A DNA stretch of 64,000 nucleotides from SAR92 clade bacterium. GTDB lineage: Bacteria; Pseudomonadota; Gammaproteobacteria; Pseudomonadales; Porticoccaceae. Shown here one piece after another: positions 1-10,260 of the stretch. Where the stretch lies: positions 62,001 through 126,000 of the forward strand of contig JACNKP010000023.1 in assembly GCA_014381985.1 (NCBI GenBank). The letters are read 5' to 3'. Position 1 is the first letter of the stretch, and each line of letters begins with the position of its first letter. The position numbers and the translations under genes were made by a program. The notes under the pieces are model-generated. The model was not told the origin of the DNA and ran no database searches. It saw only the letters and a program-made list of their open reading frames with translations.

Positions 1-1116
1 TCAAAGCACTAATTTAAGGGCATTAAGGCAAAAGTCGACATTTTTTTGGCTACTGGCGTGTCCCATGAGGCCAATACGCCACACCTTGCCAGCCAGTGAA
101 CCAAGCCCTGCACCAATCTCTAGGTCGTGCTCGTTTAGCAAGCGAGTGCGCACTAAAGCATCGTCGACACCCTCTGGAATCGTGACCGCATTTAACTGGG
201 GCAATCGGTCCTGTTCAGGAACGATAAAGTTAATACCCAATTGCTCAAGACCATCGCGCAGCGCTAAATGATTTTTGTGATGTCTTGCCCAGGAGTTTTC
301 CAAACCTTCCTCTTGGACAATTACCAACGATTCGTGAAGGCCATAGAGACAATTAACCGGCGCAGTATGGTGATAAGCTCGCTTACCCTCACCACCCCAG
401 TACCCCATCACCAAATTAAGGTCTAAAAACCAACTCTGCACTTTGCTGGTGCGGTTTTGAATCTTATCTGCTGCTCGCTGGTTAAAGCTAACAGGCGACA
501 AGCCCGGAGACGCCGATAAGCATTTTTGTGATCCTGAATAAATGGCATCAATGCCCCATTCATCAACTTTTAGAGGGGTCCCAGCAAGGCTCGTCACTGC
601 GTCAACGATAGTTAAGCAGTCGTATTTATGGGCCAGACCAACTAGGGTCTTGGCATCAGACTGAGCTCCGGTTGAAGTTTCTGCATGAACAAAAGCAAGC
701 AAACAGGCATCGGCGTGGGCAATCAAGGCTTCTTCCACTTTAACAGGATCTACGGCCGTCCCCCAATCATCCTGCACCATTACCGCGATGCCTCCACAGC
801 GCTCGACATTCTCTTTCATACGTCCGCCAAATACGCCATTTTGGCATACAATAACTTTGTCACCCCGCTCTATCAAATTAGCAAAGCAGCATTCCATTCC
901 AGCTGAACCCGGCGCAGATACTGCAAATGTGAGTTCATTTTGAGTTTGAAAGACATACTGTAATAATTGCTTAGTCTCATCCATCATACCAACGAAGCTA
1001 GGATCTAAGTGTCCTACCGTAGGCCGAGCCATAGCCTGAAGAACCCGATCACTCACGTCGGAGGGGCCTGGGCCCATCAATGTGCGGCGCGGCGGATGGA
1101 ATGAAGTAATAGTCAT
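1..1116 (-). CDS. Pyridoxal-phosphate aminotransferase class V (alanine/serine-glyoxylate aminotransferase family)
   Basis: ORF 1..1191; start likely the internal ATG giving MTITSFHPPRRTLMGPGPSDVSDRV; family motifs GPGPS, HAETSTGA, DAVTSLAG and the Lys motif SGSQKCLSASPGLSP. Confidence 0.85.
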   Translation of the reverse strand: MTITSFHPPRRTLMGPGPSDVSDRVLQAMARPTVGHLDPSFVGMMDETKQLLQYVFQTQNELTFAVSAPGSAGMECCFANLIERGDKVIVCQNGVFGGRMKENVERCGGIAVMVQDDWGTAVDPVKVEEALIAHADACLLAFVHAETSTGAQSDAKTLVGLAHKYDCLTIVDAVTSLAGTPLKVDEWGIDAIYSGSQKCLSASPGLSPVSFNQRAADKIQNRTSKVQSWFLDLNLVMGYWGGEGKRAYHHTAPVNCLYGLHESLVIVQEEGLENSWARHHKNHLALRDGLEQLGINFIVPEQDRLPQLNAVTIPEGVDDALVRTRLLNEHDLEIGAGLGSLAGKVWRIGLMGHASSQKNVDFCLNALKLVL

Positions 1117-1168
1117 AAAATTATCCAGATAGTTGGAGAAATGAATCGTTGTTTTAGTCAATTGAGAT

Positions 1169-2377
1169 TTAAGCTGAATCTGCCACCACACCGCTTGATT
1201 TCAAGGCGGCGATAGCACTAGAGTCCATACCTAAACCTGCAAGAATCTCATCGGTATGAGATGCCACTTCAGGTCCGGGCCACTCTGTGCCGCCAGGTGT
1301 GCCTGCAAGTTTAGGCATAATCGCAGGTATTTTAAGAGCTTCGCCATTAATTTCTACCTGCTCAAATAAACCGCGATAATTAAAATGCTCGTCCGCCATC
1401 ATTTCGGCTGCACTATAAACAGGGCCACAGGGGACACGATTAGCTTCTAGTGTAGTCATCGCCTCTTCCAGCGACTGTGTTTTACACCAGTCACTAAGAA
1501 CTTGGTCTAGTTCGGCTTCATGCACTACACGGCTAGCATTAGTAGCATATTTAGCATCCTCTGCCATGTCCGCCCTTCCTACCGCTTTCATTAGTCGCAT
1601 AAATATGGAATCGCCATTGCCACCGATGACAATAAATTTATCATCAGCACATTTATAGGTGTTGGTTGGGACTATTCCAGTCACGGTTGTGCCTGAAGGT
1701 TGCCTTACTACACCGGCGCCATCGTATTCAGGAATAACGGCCTCAAGAAGATTAAACATTGACTCATAAAGCGCGACATCAACCACTTGACCCCCACTTT
1801 TACCAACTTTGTTTGCCTCATCCTTAGCCCGCAATGCCATCAATATACCGATAACAGCATGTAATCCTGAAACTGTGTCCCCAATACTTAAGTTGGGTCG
1901 CACCGGCGCCTCACCTGGGTATCCATTTACAAAACGAAACCCGCTAATGGCTTCACAAGCTGAGGCAAACCCCGCTTTTTCTGAGTAGGGCCCGGTCTGT
2001 CCATAACCAGAAATACGTGCATAAATGAGGTCAGGGTTATCAGCTTGCAAGCTAACTGGGTCAAGACCCCAAGATTCAAGGACCCCGGGTCGAAAATTCT
2101 CCACGACGACATCGGCCGTTTTTAATAATTCCTTGACGATATCCCGTCCTGCTTCAGTTCTTAAATTTAACGAAATGCATTTTTTGTTACGTCCAAGGCT
2201 ACGCCACCATAGTGATGTGCCGTCTTTAACCTCACGCCAATTGCGAATAGGGTCCCCACCTGGAGGTTCAATCTTAATAACCTCAGCGCCGAAATAACCC
2301 AGCATGCAACCAGCAAATGGGCCCGCGAGTAACTGGCCTAATTCAATAACTCTCAACCCTTCTAATGGTTTACTCAT
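1169..2377 (-). CDS. Family III CoA-transferase (CaiB/BaiF-like)
   Basis: MSKPLEGLRVIELGQLLAGPFAGCMLGYFGAEVIKIEPPGGDPIR, NFRPGVLESWGL, YARISGYGQTGP are typical CaiB/BaiF motifs. Confidence 0.9.
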   Translation of the reverse strand: MSKPLEGLRVIELGQLLAGPFAGCMLGYFGAEVIKIEPPGGDPIRNWREVKDGTSLWWRSLGRNKKCISLNLRTEAGRDIVKELLKTADVVVENFRPGVLESWGLDPVSLQADNPDLIYARISGYGQTGPYSEKAGFASACEAISGFRFVNGYPGEAPVRPNLSIGDTVSGLHAVIGILMALRAKDEANKVGKSGGQVVDVALYESMFNLLEAVIPEYDGAGVVRQPSGTTVTGIVPTNTYKCADDKFIVIGGNGDSIFMRLMKAVGRADMAEDAKYATNASRVVHEAELDQVLSDWCKTQSLEEAMTTLEANRVPCGPVYSAAEMMADEHFNYRGLFEQVEINGEALKIPAIMPKLAGTPGGTEWPGPEVASHTDEILAGLGMDSSAIAALKSSGVVADSA

Positions 2378-2489
2378 AAATCTATTACCTTTGAAAAAAT
2401 GATCCCAATACCACCAGGTGCTGATTATGTCTTATAAACCCAAGTCTAATTTTCACTTCAAGCGCTGAGCGAAACACTTAAGCGTTGCT

Positions 2490-3071
2490 ATGATACGCAA
2501 CTCAATTATGATTGTAACATTGCCGGTAAAAATGGACTTTAATATGTTGTCAAAAATGCTCCGCATTATTGTGTTTTCATCTCTAGTGTTTTTACAATCA
2601 ACGAATGCTCAAACTGCTGAATCAGGCCCAAGTGAGCATCTTGTCGGTAAAGTTAATCTCGCTGAGTTCCAACAGCAACCCCATAAACAGTGGTTTGATC
2701 AACACTATGGCGCCCATACTCTTGATCTGGACATTCTAAAAGAAATTAAGCCCTTGTTAGCCGAGGTCTCGATTACTGTTTTTATGGGCACTTGGTGCCA
2801 TGATAGTCAGAGAGAAGTGCCAGCACTATTAAAGATACTCGATGCCCTCTCTTTTGATGAGACTAAACTGGATATTATTGCTCTGTCTTTTAACAAAGAC
2901 ACACCTAAAAAGATTGAACAATATTTTGATATTAAACGAACTCCCACCATTATTTTTAGTCGGCATCAAAAGGAGATAGGTCGGTTTGTTGAGTATCCCC
3001 AAAAAACACTAGACGAAGATATCCTGGCCATTCTTAAAGACAGCAATTACCGACACTCTTATGCCGATTAA
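2490..3071 (+). CDS. Secreted thioredoxin-fold protein with a monothiol WCHDS site
   Basis: FMGTWCHDSQREVPALLKIL thioredoxin-like active-site region; hydrophobic N-terminus; cis-Pro-like TPTIIF. Confidence 0.7.
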   Translation: MIRNSIMIVTLPVKMDFNMLSKMLRIIVFSSLVFLQSTNAQTAESGPSEHLVGKVNLAEFQQQPHKQWFDQHYGAHTLDLDILKEIKPLLAEVSITVFMGTWCHDSQREVPALLKILDALSFDETKLDIIALSFNKDTPKKIEQYFDIKRTPTIIFSRHQKEIGRFVEYPQKTLDEDILAILKDSNYRHSYAD

Positions 3072-3395
3072 TAAACGGGAACGTTGGCCTCACTTAATTG
3101 TCGTATAAAGATAGCGGCTAAGAGTTCGTTCTTGCATGATTATTAATAGAGTTTGGTGCCATCAATCTTAGTTTCTGTATGATTTAAGAGGGTTACATCA
3201 TAAAAAATGAATCCCTTGGCCTTGTTTCGTAGTATGTTTATAGGTGGAAGTGTTAGTTGGCAGTATTGTATTTTGGAATAAATGGCGTAGAGCTGAGTTA
3301 TCACTTAAATCATTGATACTTAAAGGTTGTCGTTGGAGAAGTAAATGTACAACATGGGTACAAGTAACTTATTAGCGTACAGACATAGTCTCACT

Positions 3396-4601
3396 ATGAT
3401 TAAGGGCTTTCTGTTCTTAGTGTTAATGTTGTTTTCCTTAATCTCTAGAGGCCAGGTCGAGCAGGATCAGACTGACACTATCGAGAGCTATTTAACAGCA
3501 ATCGACGACTTAGAAGCAGAACTTGGTGCCTACTCAACACAGTTGTCAGACTTATACCTAGGCCTTGGAAAATCTTACGCATCAAAAACAGAATATTCCG
3601 ACGCATTAGCCGCGTTTCAGCGTGGGATGCAAATAGAACGAGTTAATTTTGGCCTACACAGCCTATCCCAAACACCCTATCTAACGTCTATAGCGGATAC
3701 CGAGAGTAATCTTGGCAACCAAGAAAAATCATTGAAAGCACTTAACCAGGCCTATCAAATAAGTGTAAAAAACTATGGTGGTACGGACAAACGCATGGTC
3801 CCTGTGATCGATTCCTTGATCGACTGGCATATGAACATCTATCACCAACAACGACCAAAGGTAGGCTATAGCAATCTAGTTATGTCGGAAAAACTGGCCA
3901 ATAACATGAATTTTATTTTAGATGAAAATATCTCTCTTAATCATCCAGAGGGGCCTACTTACTACCGGCGTATCGCGGATCTTCATTTCGTGATTGCTAA
4001 TCATATTACTAAATATGGTGAGCCTAGGGAGACAGGGTTTACTGTATCTAGCGGCTTAGACTCAAGAAGAAGCAGTGAAGTTAGAACCTCGTACCGTCAC
4101 TTTCATCGCGGCAAGACAGCTTTAGAGAAAGTGATCCAATCGAGCATAGAGCAAGAGAACTCAACGCCTTATGATAAAGCAAACGTTATTGCCGATCTTG
4201 GCGACTGGCATTTACTGTTTGGTCAAAAGTTATCTGCTATCAAGACCTATCAACTGGCCGATGAAATATTAGATTTAGATGAAGATCCTGAAGATGCTCG
4301 TCAATCCTTGTTTGGTAAGCCAAAAATCATAGAATTCGGTATAAAGAAGCAGGATCAGGACACTATGCCGAGTGAGAATGAGTCTATGAGTGTGCAAGTC
4401 TCTATGCTTATTTCAGAGGGCGGCGTCGCTTCAGATTTTTATCTGGCCAATGAATCAGACTCTTTAACTGATAATGAAATGAAGCTGTTGAAAAAATATT
4501 TTAGCGGTAAGCGCTTTAGACCTCGTATTGTTGAACGTCAGCCGCAAGAAGCAACCCATATTGTTAATTATGACCGTCCAGCCAAAGGAGTTGAAGGTTG
4601 A
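3396..4601 (+). CDS. Secreted TPR protein, first gene of the putative envelope system
   Basis: ORF 3345..4601; internal ATG gives a signal-peptide-like N-terminus MIKGFLFLVLMLFSLISRGQ; TPR-like helical repeats (LYLGLGKSYASKTEYSDALAAFQRGMQIE). Confidence 0.6.
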   Translation: MIKGFLFLVLMLFSLISRGQVEQDQTDTIESYLTAIDDLEAELGAYSTQLSDLYLGLGKSYASKTEYSDALAAFQRGMQIERVNFGLHSLSQTPYLTSIADTESNLGNQEKSLKALNQAYQISVKNYGGTDKRMVPVIDSLIDWHMNIYHQQRPKVGYSNLVMSEKLANNMNFILDENISLNHPEGPTYYRRIADLHFVIANHITKYGEPRETGFTVSSGLDSRRSSEVRTSYRHFHRGKTALEKVIQSSIEQENSTPYDKANVIADLGDWHLLFGQKLSAIKTYQLADEILDLDEDPEDARQSLFGKPKIIEFGIKKQDQDTMPSENESMSVQVSMLISEGGVASDFYLANESDSLTDNEMKLLKKYFSGKRFRPRIVERQPQEATHIVNYDRPAKGVEG

Positions 4602-5335
4602 AAAAGACAGATTATACCGGCATTTGGAAGGCTGCTAACCGAGGAGTCTTGTTACAAACATTTGTCTTCGCGGCTGTGCTGACGCTACTTACATCTTGCC
4701 AGATGCCCTCGCCGCCTCAATCAAGCGGTTCGTCTGGGTCACCTCCATCGTCTGGATCACCTGGATCACCCGGATCACCTGGATCACCTGGATCACCTGG
4801 ATCACCTGGATCACCTGGATCGCCTGGATCGCCTGGATCGCCTGGATCGCCTGGATCGCCTGGATCGCCTGACGGTGGGGACTCTATTGGGGATCTCGAT
4901 CAATCACTGGATGATTCACTCGACGACTTTGATAGCACTGTCGCCGGTCAAGGATCATCTGACAAACCCGCGCAAATTGACATACTAAGCCCCAGTGGCG
5001 CTAGTAGCATTGAGTCTGATAGCGACCAACGCCCGTATGAAACGGCGGAAAGTATTGCGGAGGGTGATTCTGACATCGAGGAACGAGCGGCAACAGGCCC
5101 TGATTCAGACAGTGATGGTGAAGGCGCTGGTGATGGTGGCGGACAATCTTCAGGCAATAATAGCTCAGAATCTGGTGAAGCTATCGTCGTTCAACCCCTA
5201 CCAGATGATATCGATGACGGCCAAGGGGACGATATTGTTTTGCGCCAAATAAGGGCTGCCGCCACTCAAGAATCTGACCCCGTATTGCGAGAAAAATTGT
5301 GGGATGAATACCGACGAATCAAAGATGGAACCTAA
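4598..5335 (+). CDS. Putative lipoprotein with Gly-Ser-Pro tandem repeat and acidic low-complexity C-terminal half
   Basis: TTG start preceded by AAGGAG; lipobox-like LTLLTSC; (GSP)n tract; 4-bp overlap with the upstream gene. Confidence 0.65.
   Translation: MKKTDYTGIWKAANRGVLLQTFVFAAVLTLLTSCQMPSPPQSSGSSGSPPSSGSPGSPGSPGSPGSPGSPGSPGSPGSPGSPGSPGSPGSPDGGDSIGDLDQSLDDSLDDFDSTVAGQGSSDKPAQIDILSPSGASSIESDSDQRPYETAESIAEGDSDIEERAATGPDSDSDGEGAGDGGGQSSGNNSSESGEAIVVQPLPDDIDDGQGDDIVLRQIRAAATQESDPVLREKLWDEYRRIKDGT
4754..4870 (+). repeat. 13 tandem copies of a 9-bp unit GGATC(A/G)CC(T/C) encoding Gly-Ser-Pro
   Basis: Direct reading: seven units with TCA serine codons followed by six with TCG, in frame with the 4598 CDS. 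Confidence 0.95.
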
Positions 5336-5345
5336 GGGATAACCA

Positions 5346-6584
5346 ATGAAGTTTATGCCTCACCTTTTTACATGCTGTTATTTATCTAGGCGGTTGCCGT
5401 CTCGCCGGTTACTCGTCTCTATAGTGGCGTCTCTGGCATTAATAATTAACGCCCAAAGTACTTTCGCAGCTATCGATAAAGTTACCTCCTCTACGCCTCT
5501 GTCGATTAAAACGCCTTCGCGCCCTATGGCTGAAAGTTCTCTGCTTGATGTGGGAATACCTACACTAAATGACGGCCTTAGCCTAACCGACGAAGATGAC
5601 ACCGTATTCCCTGAAGTTCGTTTTGCTGAAGCAATTTATTTTTCTAATCAACTGGCAAAGGTTATGGAAAAAAGTGGGGCCTGGGGCGCTATTAGAGTCA
5701 CACCTAATGCTCAAGTCATTACTGACGTCTATATTACAGGTACTATTATTCAGTCAGATGGCGAGGCTTTAGAACTGGATGTTGAGGTAAAAGATACGAG
5801 CGGCAAAAAATGGTTTGCCAAGACCTATAAAAAGGTTGTGGGAAAATTAGCTTATGACAGAAAGGCGAAAACAAATATTGGTGATCCCTTCCAGAATGTT
5901 TTCATCCAAATAGCAAATGATGTCCTGACCTATCGAGAGAAATTTTCTGACAAGAAAGCGACTGAGCTGAGGACCATTTCCGAACTACGCTTTGCCCAGT
6001 TATTTTCCCCAGAGGCTTTTAATGAATACATTACACCTGGCCGAAACGGTATCTTGGAAATACAACGGTTACCCGCAGAAAATGACAGCTTGTTGGAGCG
6101 CGTAAAAAAGATAAGAGAACGTGATTACTTGTACATTGATACGATGCAAGATTATTACGATGGGTTCTCCCAGCAGATGCACTTTGCCTACCAAGAGTTC
6201 AGGCATTCCTCTTACGATTCGGTCGTCAAGGCACGGCAACTTAACCGACAAGGCAATCAACGTATTATTGCAGGTATTGGCTCTATTTTAGCGGGTATAT
6301 ACGGTCGAAGTCAGTCTGAAACATCTACCGAAGCCTATGCGAGCTCTGCCACTGCAGCGGCGGGTGGTTTTATCTTAAAATCAGGCCTAGAGAAAAAACA
6401 ACAGTCTGCTGCCTATGATGAAAGTGTCGCTGAAATGGGCTCATCGTTAGAGGCGGAAATTGCGCCTCAAGTGATCGCCTTAGAAGATCGCACCATAACT
6501 CTTACCGGCACGGTGCAAGCGCAGTACACGCAATGGCAGGAGCTTATGCAAAAGATCTACACACAGGAACGAGGCGCCCCCTAA
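5346..6584 (+). CDS. Secreted protein of unknown function
   Basis: 412-aa ORF with signal-like N-terminus (LVSIVASLALIINAQSTFA); no family recognised. Confidence 0.55.
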   Translation: MKFMPHLFTCCYLSRRLPSRRLLVSIVASLALIINAQSTFAAIDKVTSSTPLSIKTPSRPMAESSLLDVGIPTLNDGLSLTDEDDTVFPEVRFAEAIYFSNQLAKVMEKSGAWGAIRVTPNAQVITDVYITGTIIQSDGEALELDVEVKDTSGKKWFAKTYKKVVGKLAYDRKAKTNIGDPFQNVFIQIANDVLTYREKFSDKKATELRTISELRFAQLFSPEAFNEYITPGRNGILEIQRLPAENDSLLERVKKIRERDYLYIDTMQDYYDGFSQQMHFAYQEFRHSSYDSVVKARQLNRQGNQRIIAGIGSILAGIYGRSQSETSTEAYASSATAAAGGFILKSGLEKKQQSAAYDESVAEMGSSLEAEIAPQVIALEDRTITLTGTVQAQYTQWQELMQKIYTQERGAP

Positions 6585-6601
6585 GGCCTGATAGACAATA
6601 A

Positions 6602-8032
6602 ATGACCAATAAACCCCCAGTGAATAATCAAAATAAGACTCAAAAGTTAGTCATCATAACGCTCATCGTCTTAGTTGCGGCCGTTGTCATTGTGCTCCCG
6701 AACTACGTTTCTGAACCTTGGGTTGCGGATGCTAGCCAAACCGATTTTAGTCCGCCTGCGCCCGCAGTTAGTCCCTCTGCTGCTGCCGAAAAAACCAAGT
6801 ATCGTCAAGACGCTCAGTCGCTCTTAGCTGAGATCATCAATATTCGTGATCGGTTAAAAGACCAAGCGGTTGCACGCTGGGGAGACTTACAATTTCGCGT
6901 TGCCTTGCAAGGTGTGGATCAAGGAGATGAACAATATCGCTATGGCGACTATCAAAAGGCAATAGACACTTATCAATTATCTCTAGATCAAATGAAAAAT
7001 CTTGAGTCTGTTGCGCAATACGAACTCGTCGAGGCTAAAAAGATAAGTCTCACAGCGATCGAATCCGCTACTGTGGTCTCTGGTGCTGAGCTTGCTATTA
7101 ATAAGGCTGAACTGGCAATAGCCATAGCCCCCAATGATAAAGAAGCCCAGATATTGGTTAATAGAGCAAGTAAGCTCTCCCAGTTGATTACATTACTGGC
7201 TGAGGGCAGATACCACAGTGAGCAAAACGACTTGGAGTCTGCTAAAGCTGCCTATGAGAAAGCCGCCGCGCTAGACCCCCAACACATTGCCGCCGCGGCC
7301 GAGCTTCTCATCATAAAAAAATCGATCACTGAAGAAACCTTTAGGAGCCATATGAGCGATGGTTTCGTCGCCCTCAATAAAATCGACTTCGAGCAGGCAT
7401 TCGCAGCCTTTAATCGCGCTGGTGTTATTTACCCTAATCACCCAAGTGTACAACAAGCTCTAAATCAAGTGACCTCTGAGCAATCACAGTTGTTAGTAGA
7501 TCAACAAATGATCCAAGCTGACACGCTTGCCCAACAAGAACAATGGCAAGAGGCCTTAGCTATTTATCAGCGACTACTGCTAACCGACAATAGTCTGACA
7601 GAGGCTAAGGTTCGTAAAATTTCGGTCTCAGTGCGCGCTTCTCTTGATAGGCAGATTACCGCCCTTCTCGACGAGCCACTTTCGTTAACTGCATCGCCTG
7701 CTTTTTATAAAGGTAACAATTTACTTACTGATGCCAAAGGGTTTGCAAATCCGGGGCCACGCTTGCGACGCCAAATTGATCAATTAGATAAAGCTCTACG
7801 AGCTTCTCAGATACCGGTAACCGTCATTATTCAATCAGACAATCTCACCGAGATTAGCGTATATAAAGTCGCTAATTTAGGCACCTTGCAACAAGCTTCG
7901 ATTTCATTGAAGCCTGGCCTCTATATTGCTGCAGGACGACGTACTGGCTATCGAGATAGCCGAGTAGAATTTGAAGTTTCTGAGCAATCTCCACCCGGAC
8001 CCATCGTGGTTATTTGTTCAGAGAAAATATAA
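6602..8032 (+). CDS. Membrane-anchored periplasmic TPR protein
   Basis: N-terminal TM KLVIITLIVLVAAVVIVLPNYV; TPR-like repeats (AEGRYHSEQNDLESAKAAYEKAAALDPQHIAA, ALNKIDFEQAFAAFNRAGVIYPNHP). Confidence 0.7.
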   Translation: MTNKPPVNNQNKTQKLVIITLIVLVAAVVIVLPNYVSEPWVADASQTDFSPPAPAVSPSAAAEKTKYRQDAQSLLAEIINIRDRLKDQAVARWGDLQFRVALQGVDQGDEQYRYGDYQKAIDTYQLSLDQMKNLESVAQYELVEAKKISLTAIESATVVSGAELAINKAELAIAIAPNDKEAQILVNRASKLSQLITLLAEGRYHSEQNDLESAKAAYEKAAALDPQHIAAAAELLIIKKSITEETFRSHMSDGFVALNKIDFEQAFAAFNRAGVIYPNHPSVQQALNQVTSEQSQLLVDQQMIQADTLAQQEQWQEALAIYQRLLLTDNSLTEAKVRKISVSVRASLDRQITALLDEPLSLTASPAFYKGNNLLTDAKGFANPGPRLRRQIDQLDKALRASQIPVTVIIQSDNLTEISVYKVANLGTLQQASISLKPGLYIAAGRRTGYRDSRVEFEVSEQSPPGPIVVICSEKI

Positions 8033-8184
8033 GACTAAAGTACTCGGAAGCCTTCGGACCCTATCGCTTAGTGACTGTTACAAACAAAAGCTGGCATGTG
8101 AAACCTGTTTATTGCGTATACTTTAAATACCAAGAGTCGACCTTCTCTCCACAGGAACGTTGGTCTAACTAAGAACAATAAAAT

Positions 8185-10260
8185 ATGACGGATCAAGACA
8201 ATAAAAATAAGCCTATCAGTAGTGTCGATTTCAGTCCGATAGAGACGGGTTTGGAGCAAAAATCTGCTCCTATCTCCTTAGGAATGAAGATCCTAACGGG
8301 TCTCATGACAGCTGCCATTGTTATTATGGGCTACCTTTACTCAGCCAAAGCGGTTATTTTCAACGTTGATCCTATGGATGCAGATATTGAGATTAAAGGG
8401 CTATCATTTCACATTGGTGACAACTATTTACTGCTAAAAGGTGATTATGCCATTACGGCGACTCATCCTGGTTACTACCCTTTGAATTACCCACTGATGG
8501 TGAGCGACGAAGACAATCAAGAGGTCGCATTGGCACTGAGCCCACTTCCCGGCAATTTAGAGGTCACTTCTGAACTATCAACTATAAATGTCACTATGGA
8601 TGGGGCAACTCTAGCAACCGTTCCAGGATTACTCACGGGTATAAATCGTGGTCGTCACCGTTTTACGTTTAGCAAGCGTCGCTACTTTCCTCTTGTCAAA
8701 GAAGTTGATATTCAAGGGTTGGATATCACACAACAGATCAGCCTTGTATTGCAGCCAGCCTGGGGGCAGATGCTATTCACATCCAAACCGATAGGCGCTG
8801 CGGTGAGCATAGATGGAGAGATTGTAGGCAAAACACCGATGACAATAGAGGTTTTAGAAACCGGCAGTGAACTCACATTAGATTATCCTGGCTACAAAAC
8901 CTTCACCAAAGCCGTTACCCTCAAAGCGGGTACTACCGCTGAACACCCCCTAGTTTTATTAGATGTCTCAGATGGCACGCTCCAGATTGCAACGATGCCC
9001 GCGGGAGCAACCGTCACCTTAGATAAAATATTTTTAGGGCTTTCACCATTAAAGGTAGATGTCCCGCCCTTCAACGACCAAATCCTCGAGTTTTTCCTTG
9101 ATGGGTATTTAAAAGCCAGTAGGACGGTCAAGGCCGAACCGGAAAAGGTCTCGGTCATTGATCTTAGGTTAAAACCCAATATTGGCAGTATTTCTGTGAG
9201 GGTTAGCCCTGAGAATGCAAAAATAACAGTGAATGGACGCTCACTAGGGGCAGGCAGTCAGACACTCTCTTTACCTGCAAAACCGCATACATTAGAAGTG
9301 AGCATAGCCGGTTACGAAACGCAGATCGTGCAGATCACTCCACGCCCAGACCAACAGCAAGACCTAAATATTAAGCTACTAACACTACAGCAAGCCTACT
9401 GGTCATCACGGCCCTCGGTCATCAAGAGTACGGTGGGTTCTGAATTAAGGTTATTTCAACCTGACCAATCCTTTACTCTTGGCGCCCCCCGCAGACAACC
9501 AGGGCGTCGTGCTAACGAAGTTGAACGGTGGGTCCGATTAGAGCGTCCCTTTTATTTAGGTTCTAAAGAAATTAGCAATGCTCAGTTTCGCCTCTGGAAG
9601 GAGGAACATAGTTCAGGTGCCATAAGAGGCATGAGCCTAGATATGCGAGATCAACCCGCGGTCAAACTAAGTTGGGAAGACGCTGCCTTATTTTGTAATT
9701 GGCTCAGTAAGAAGGAAGGTTTGCCAAGCTTCTACCAAATTCAAGACGGAGAAGTCACAGGCTTTGATTGGCAGTCCCACGGTTATCGACTCCCCACTGA
9801 GGCCGAATGGGCTTGGGCCGCCAAGATTAATAATCAGGGCGACACTATCGTATTTCCTTGGGAAAATGGCCTCTACCCACCAACCAGTGCCGTCGCTAAT
9901 TACGCCGATAAAAGTGCGTTGGGTTTTCTTCCTTTTACCATCGCAAACTACAATGATAGCTATGCAGTATCCGCCAATATTGGTAGCTTTAGTCCCAATA
10001 TGAAAAGTCTCTACAATATGAGCGGTAATGTCGCAGAATGGGTGAATGATTATTATGAGGTACGACTTCATCGAGGAGAGCCTATAGTAGACCCAAGAGG
10101 AGCAGAGTCAGGGAGCAGGCACGTGATTCGCGGAGCGAGCTGGGCATTGGGTTCTCGCACAGACCTTCGCTTAAGTTTTCGTGAGGCTGGTAGTGATGGG
10201 CGAGTCGATGTAGGCTTTAGATTAGCGCGCTATGTTGATCAGCCAGGAGTCACACCATGA
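8185..10260 (+). CDS. Membrane-anchored protein with PEGA repeats and a C-terminal SUMF1/FGE-like domain
   Basis: N-terminal TM; at least four PEGA-like repeats (e.g. FTSKPIGAAVSIDGEIVGKTPMTIEV); SUMF1 motifs YRLPTEAEWAWAA, NMSGNVAEWVNDYY, RGASWALGS, VGFRLARY. Confidence 0.88.
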   Translation: MTDQDNKNKPISSVDFSPIETGLEQKSAPISLGMKILTGLMTAAIVIMGYLYSAKAVIFNVDPMDADIEIKGLSFHIGDNYLLLKGDYAITATHPGYYPLNYPLMVSDEDNQEVALALSPLPGNLEVTSELSTINVTMDGATLATVPGLLTGINRGRHRFTFSKRRYFPLVKEVDIQGLDITQQISLVLQPAWGQMLFTSKPIGAAVSIDGEIVGKTPMTIEVLETGSELTLDYPGYKTFTKAVTLKAGTTAEHPLVLLDVSDGTLQIATMPAGATVTLDKIFLGLSPLKVDVPPFNDQILEFFLDGYLKASRTVKAEPEKVSVIDLRLKPNIGSISVRVSPENAKITVNGRSLGAGSQTLSLPAKPHTLEVSIAGYETQIVQITPRPDQQQDLNIKLLTLQQAYWSSRPSVIKSTVGSELRLFQPDQSFTLGAPRRQPGRRANEVERWVRLERPFYLGSKEISNAQFRLWKEEHSSGAIRGMSLDMRDQPAVKLSWEDAALFCNWLSKKEGLPSFYQIQDGEVTGFDWQSHGYRLPTEAEWAWAAKINNQGDTIVFPWENGLYPPTSAVANYADKSALGFLPFTIANYNDSYAVSANIGSFSPNMKSLYNMSGNVAEWVNDYYEVRLHRGEPIVDPRGAESGSRHVIRGASWALGSRTDLRLSFREAGSDGRVDVGFRLARYVDQPGVTP

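Noticed and set aside
4740-4870. Short regular repeats as a CRISPR array
   Set aside because: The 9-bp units are contiguous with no spacers, stay in frame and encode Gly-Ser-Pro inside a lipoprotein gene.
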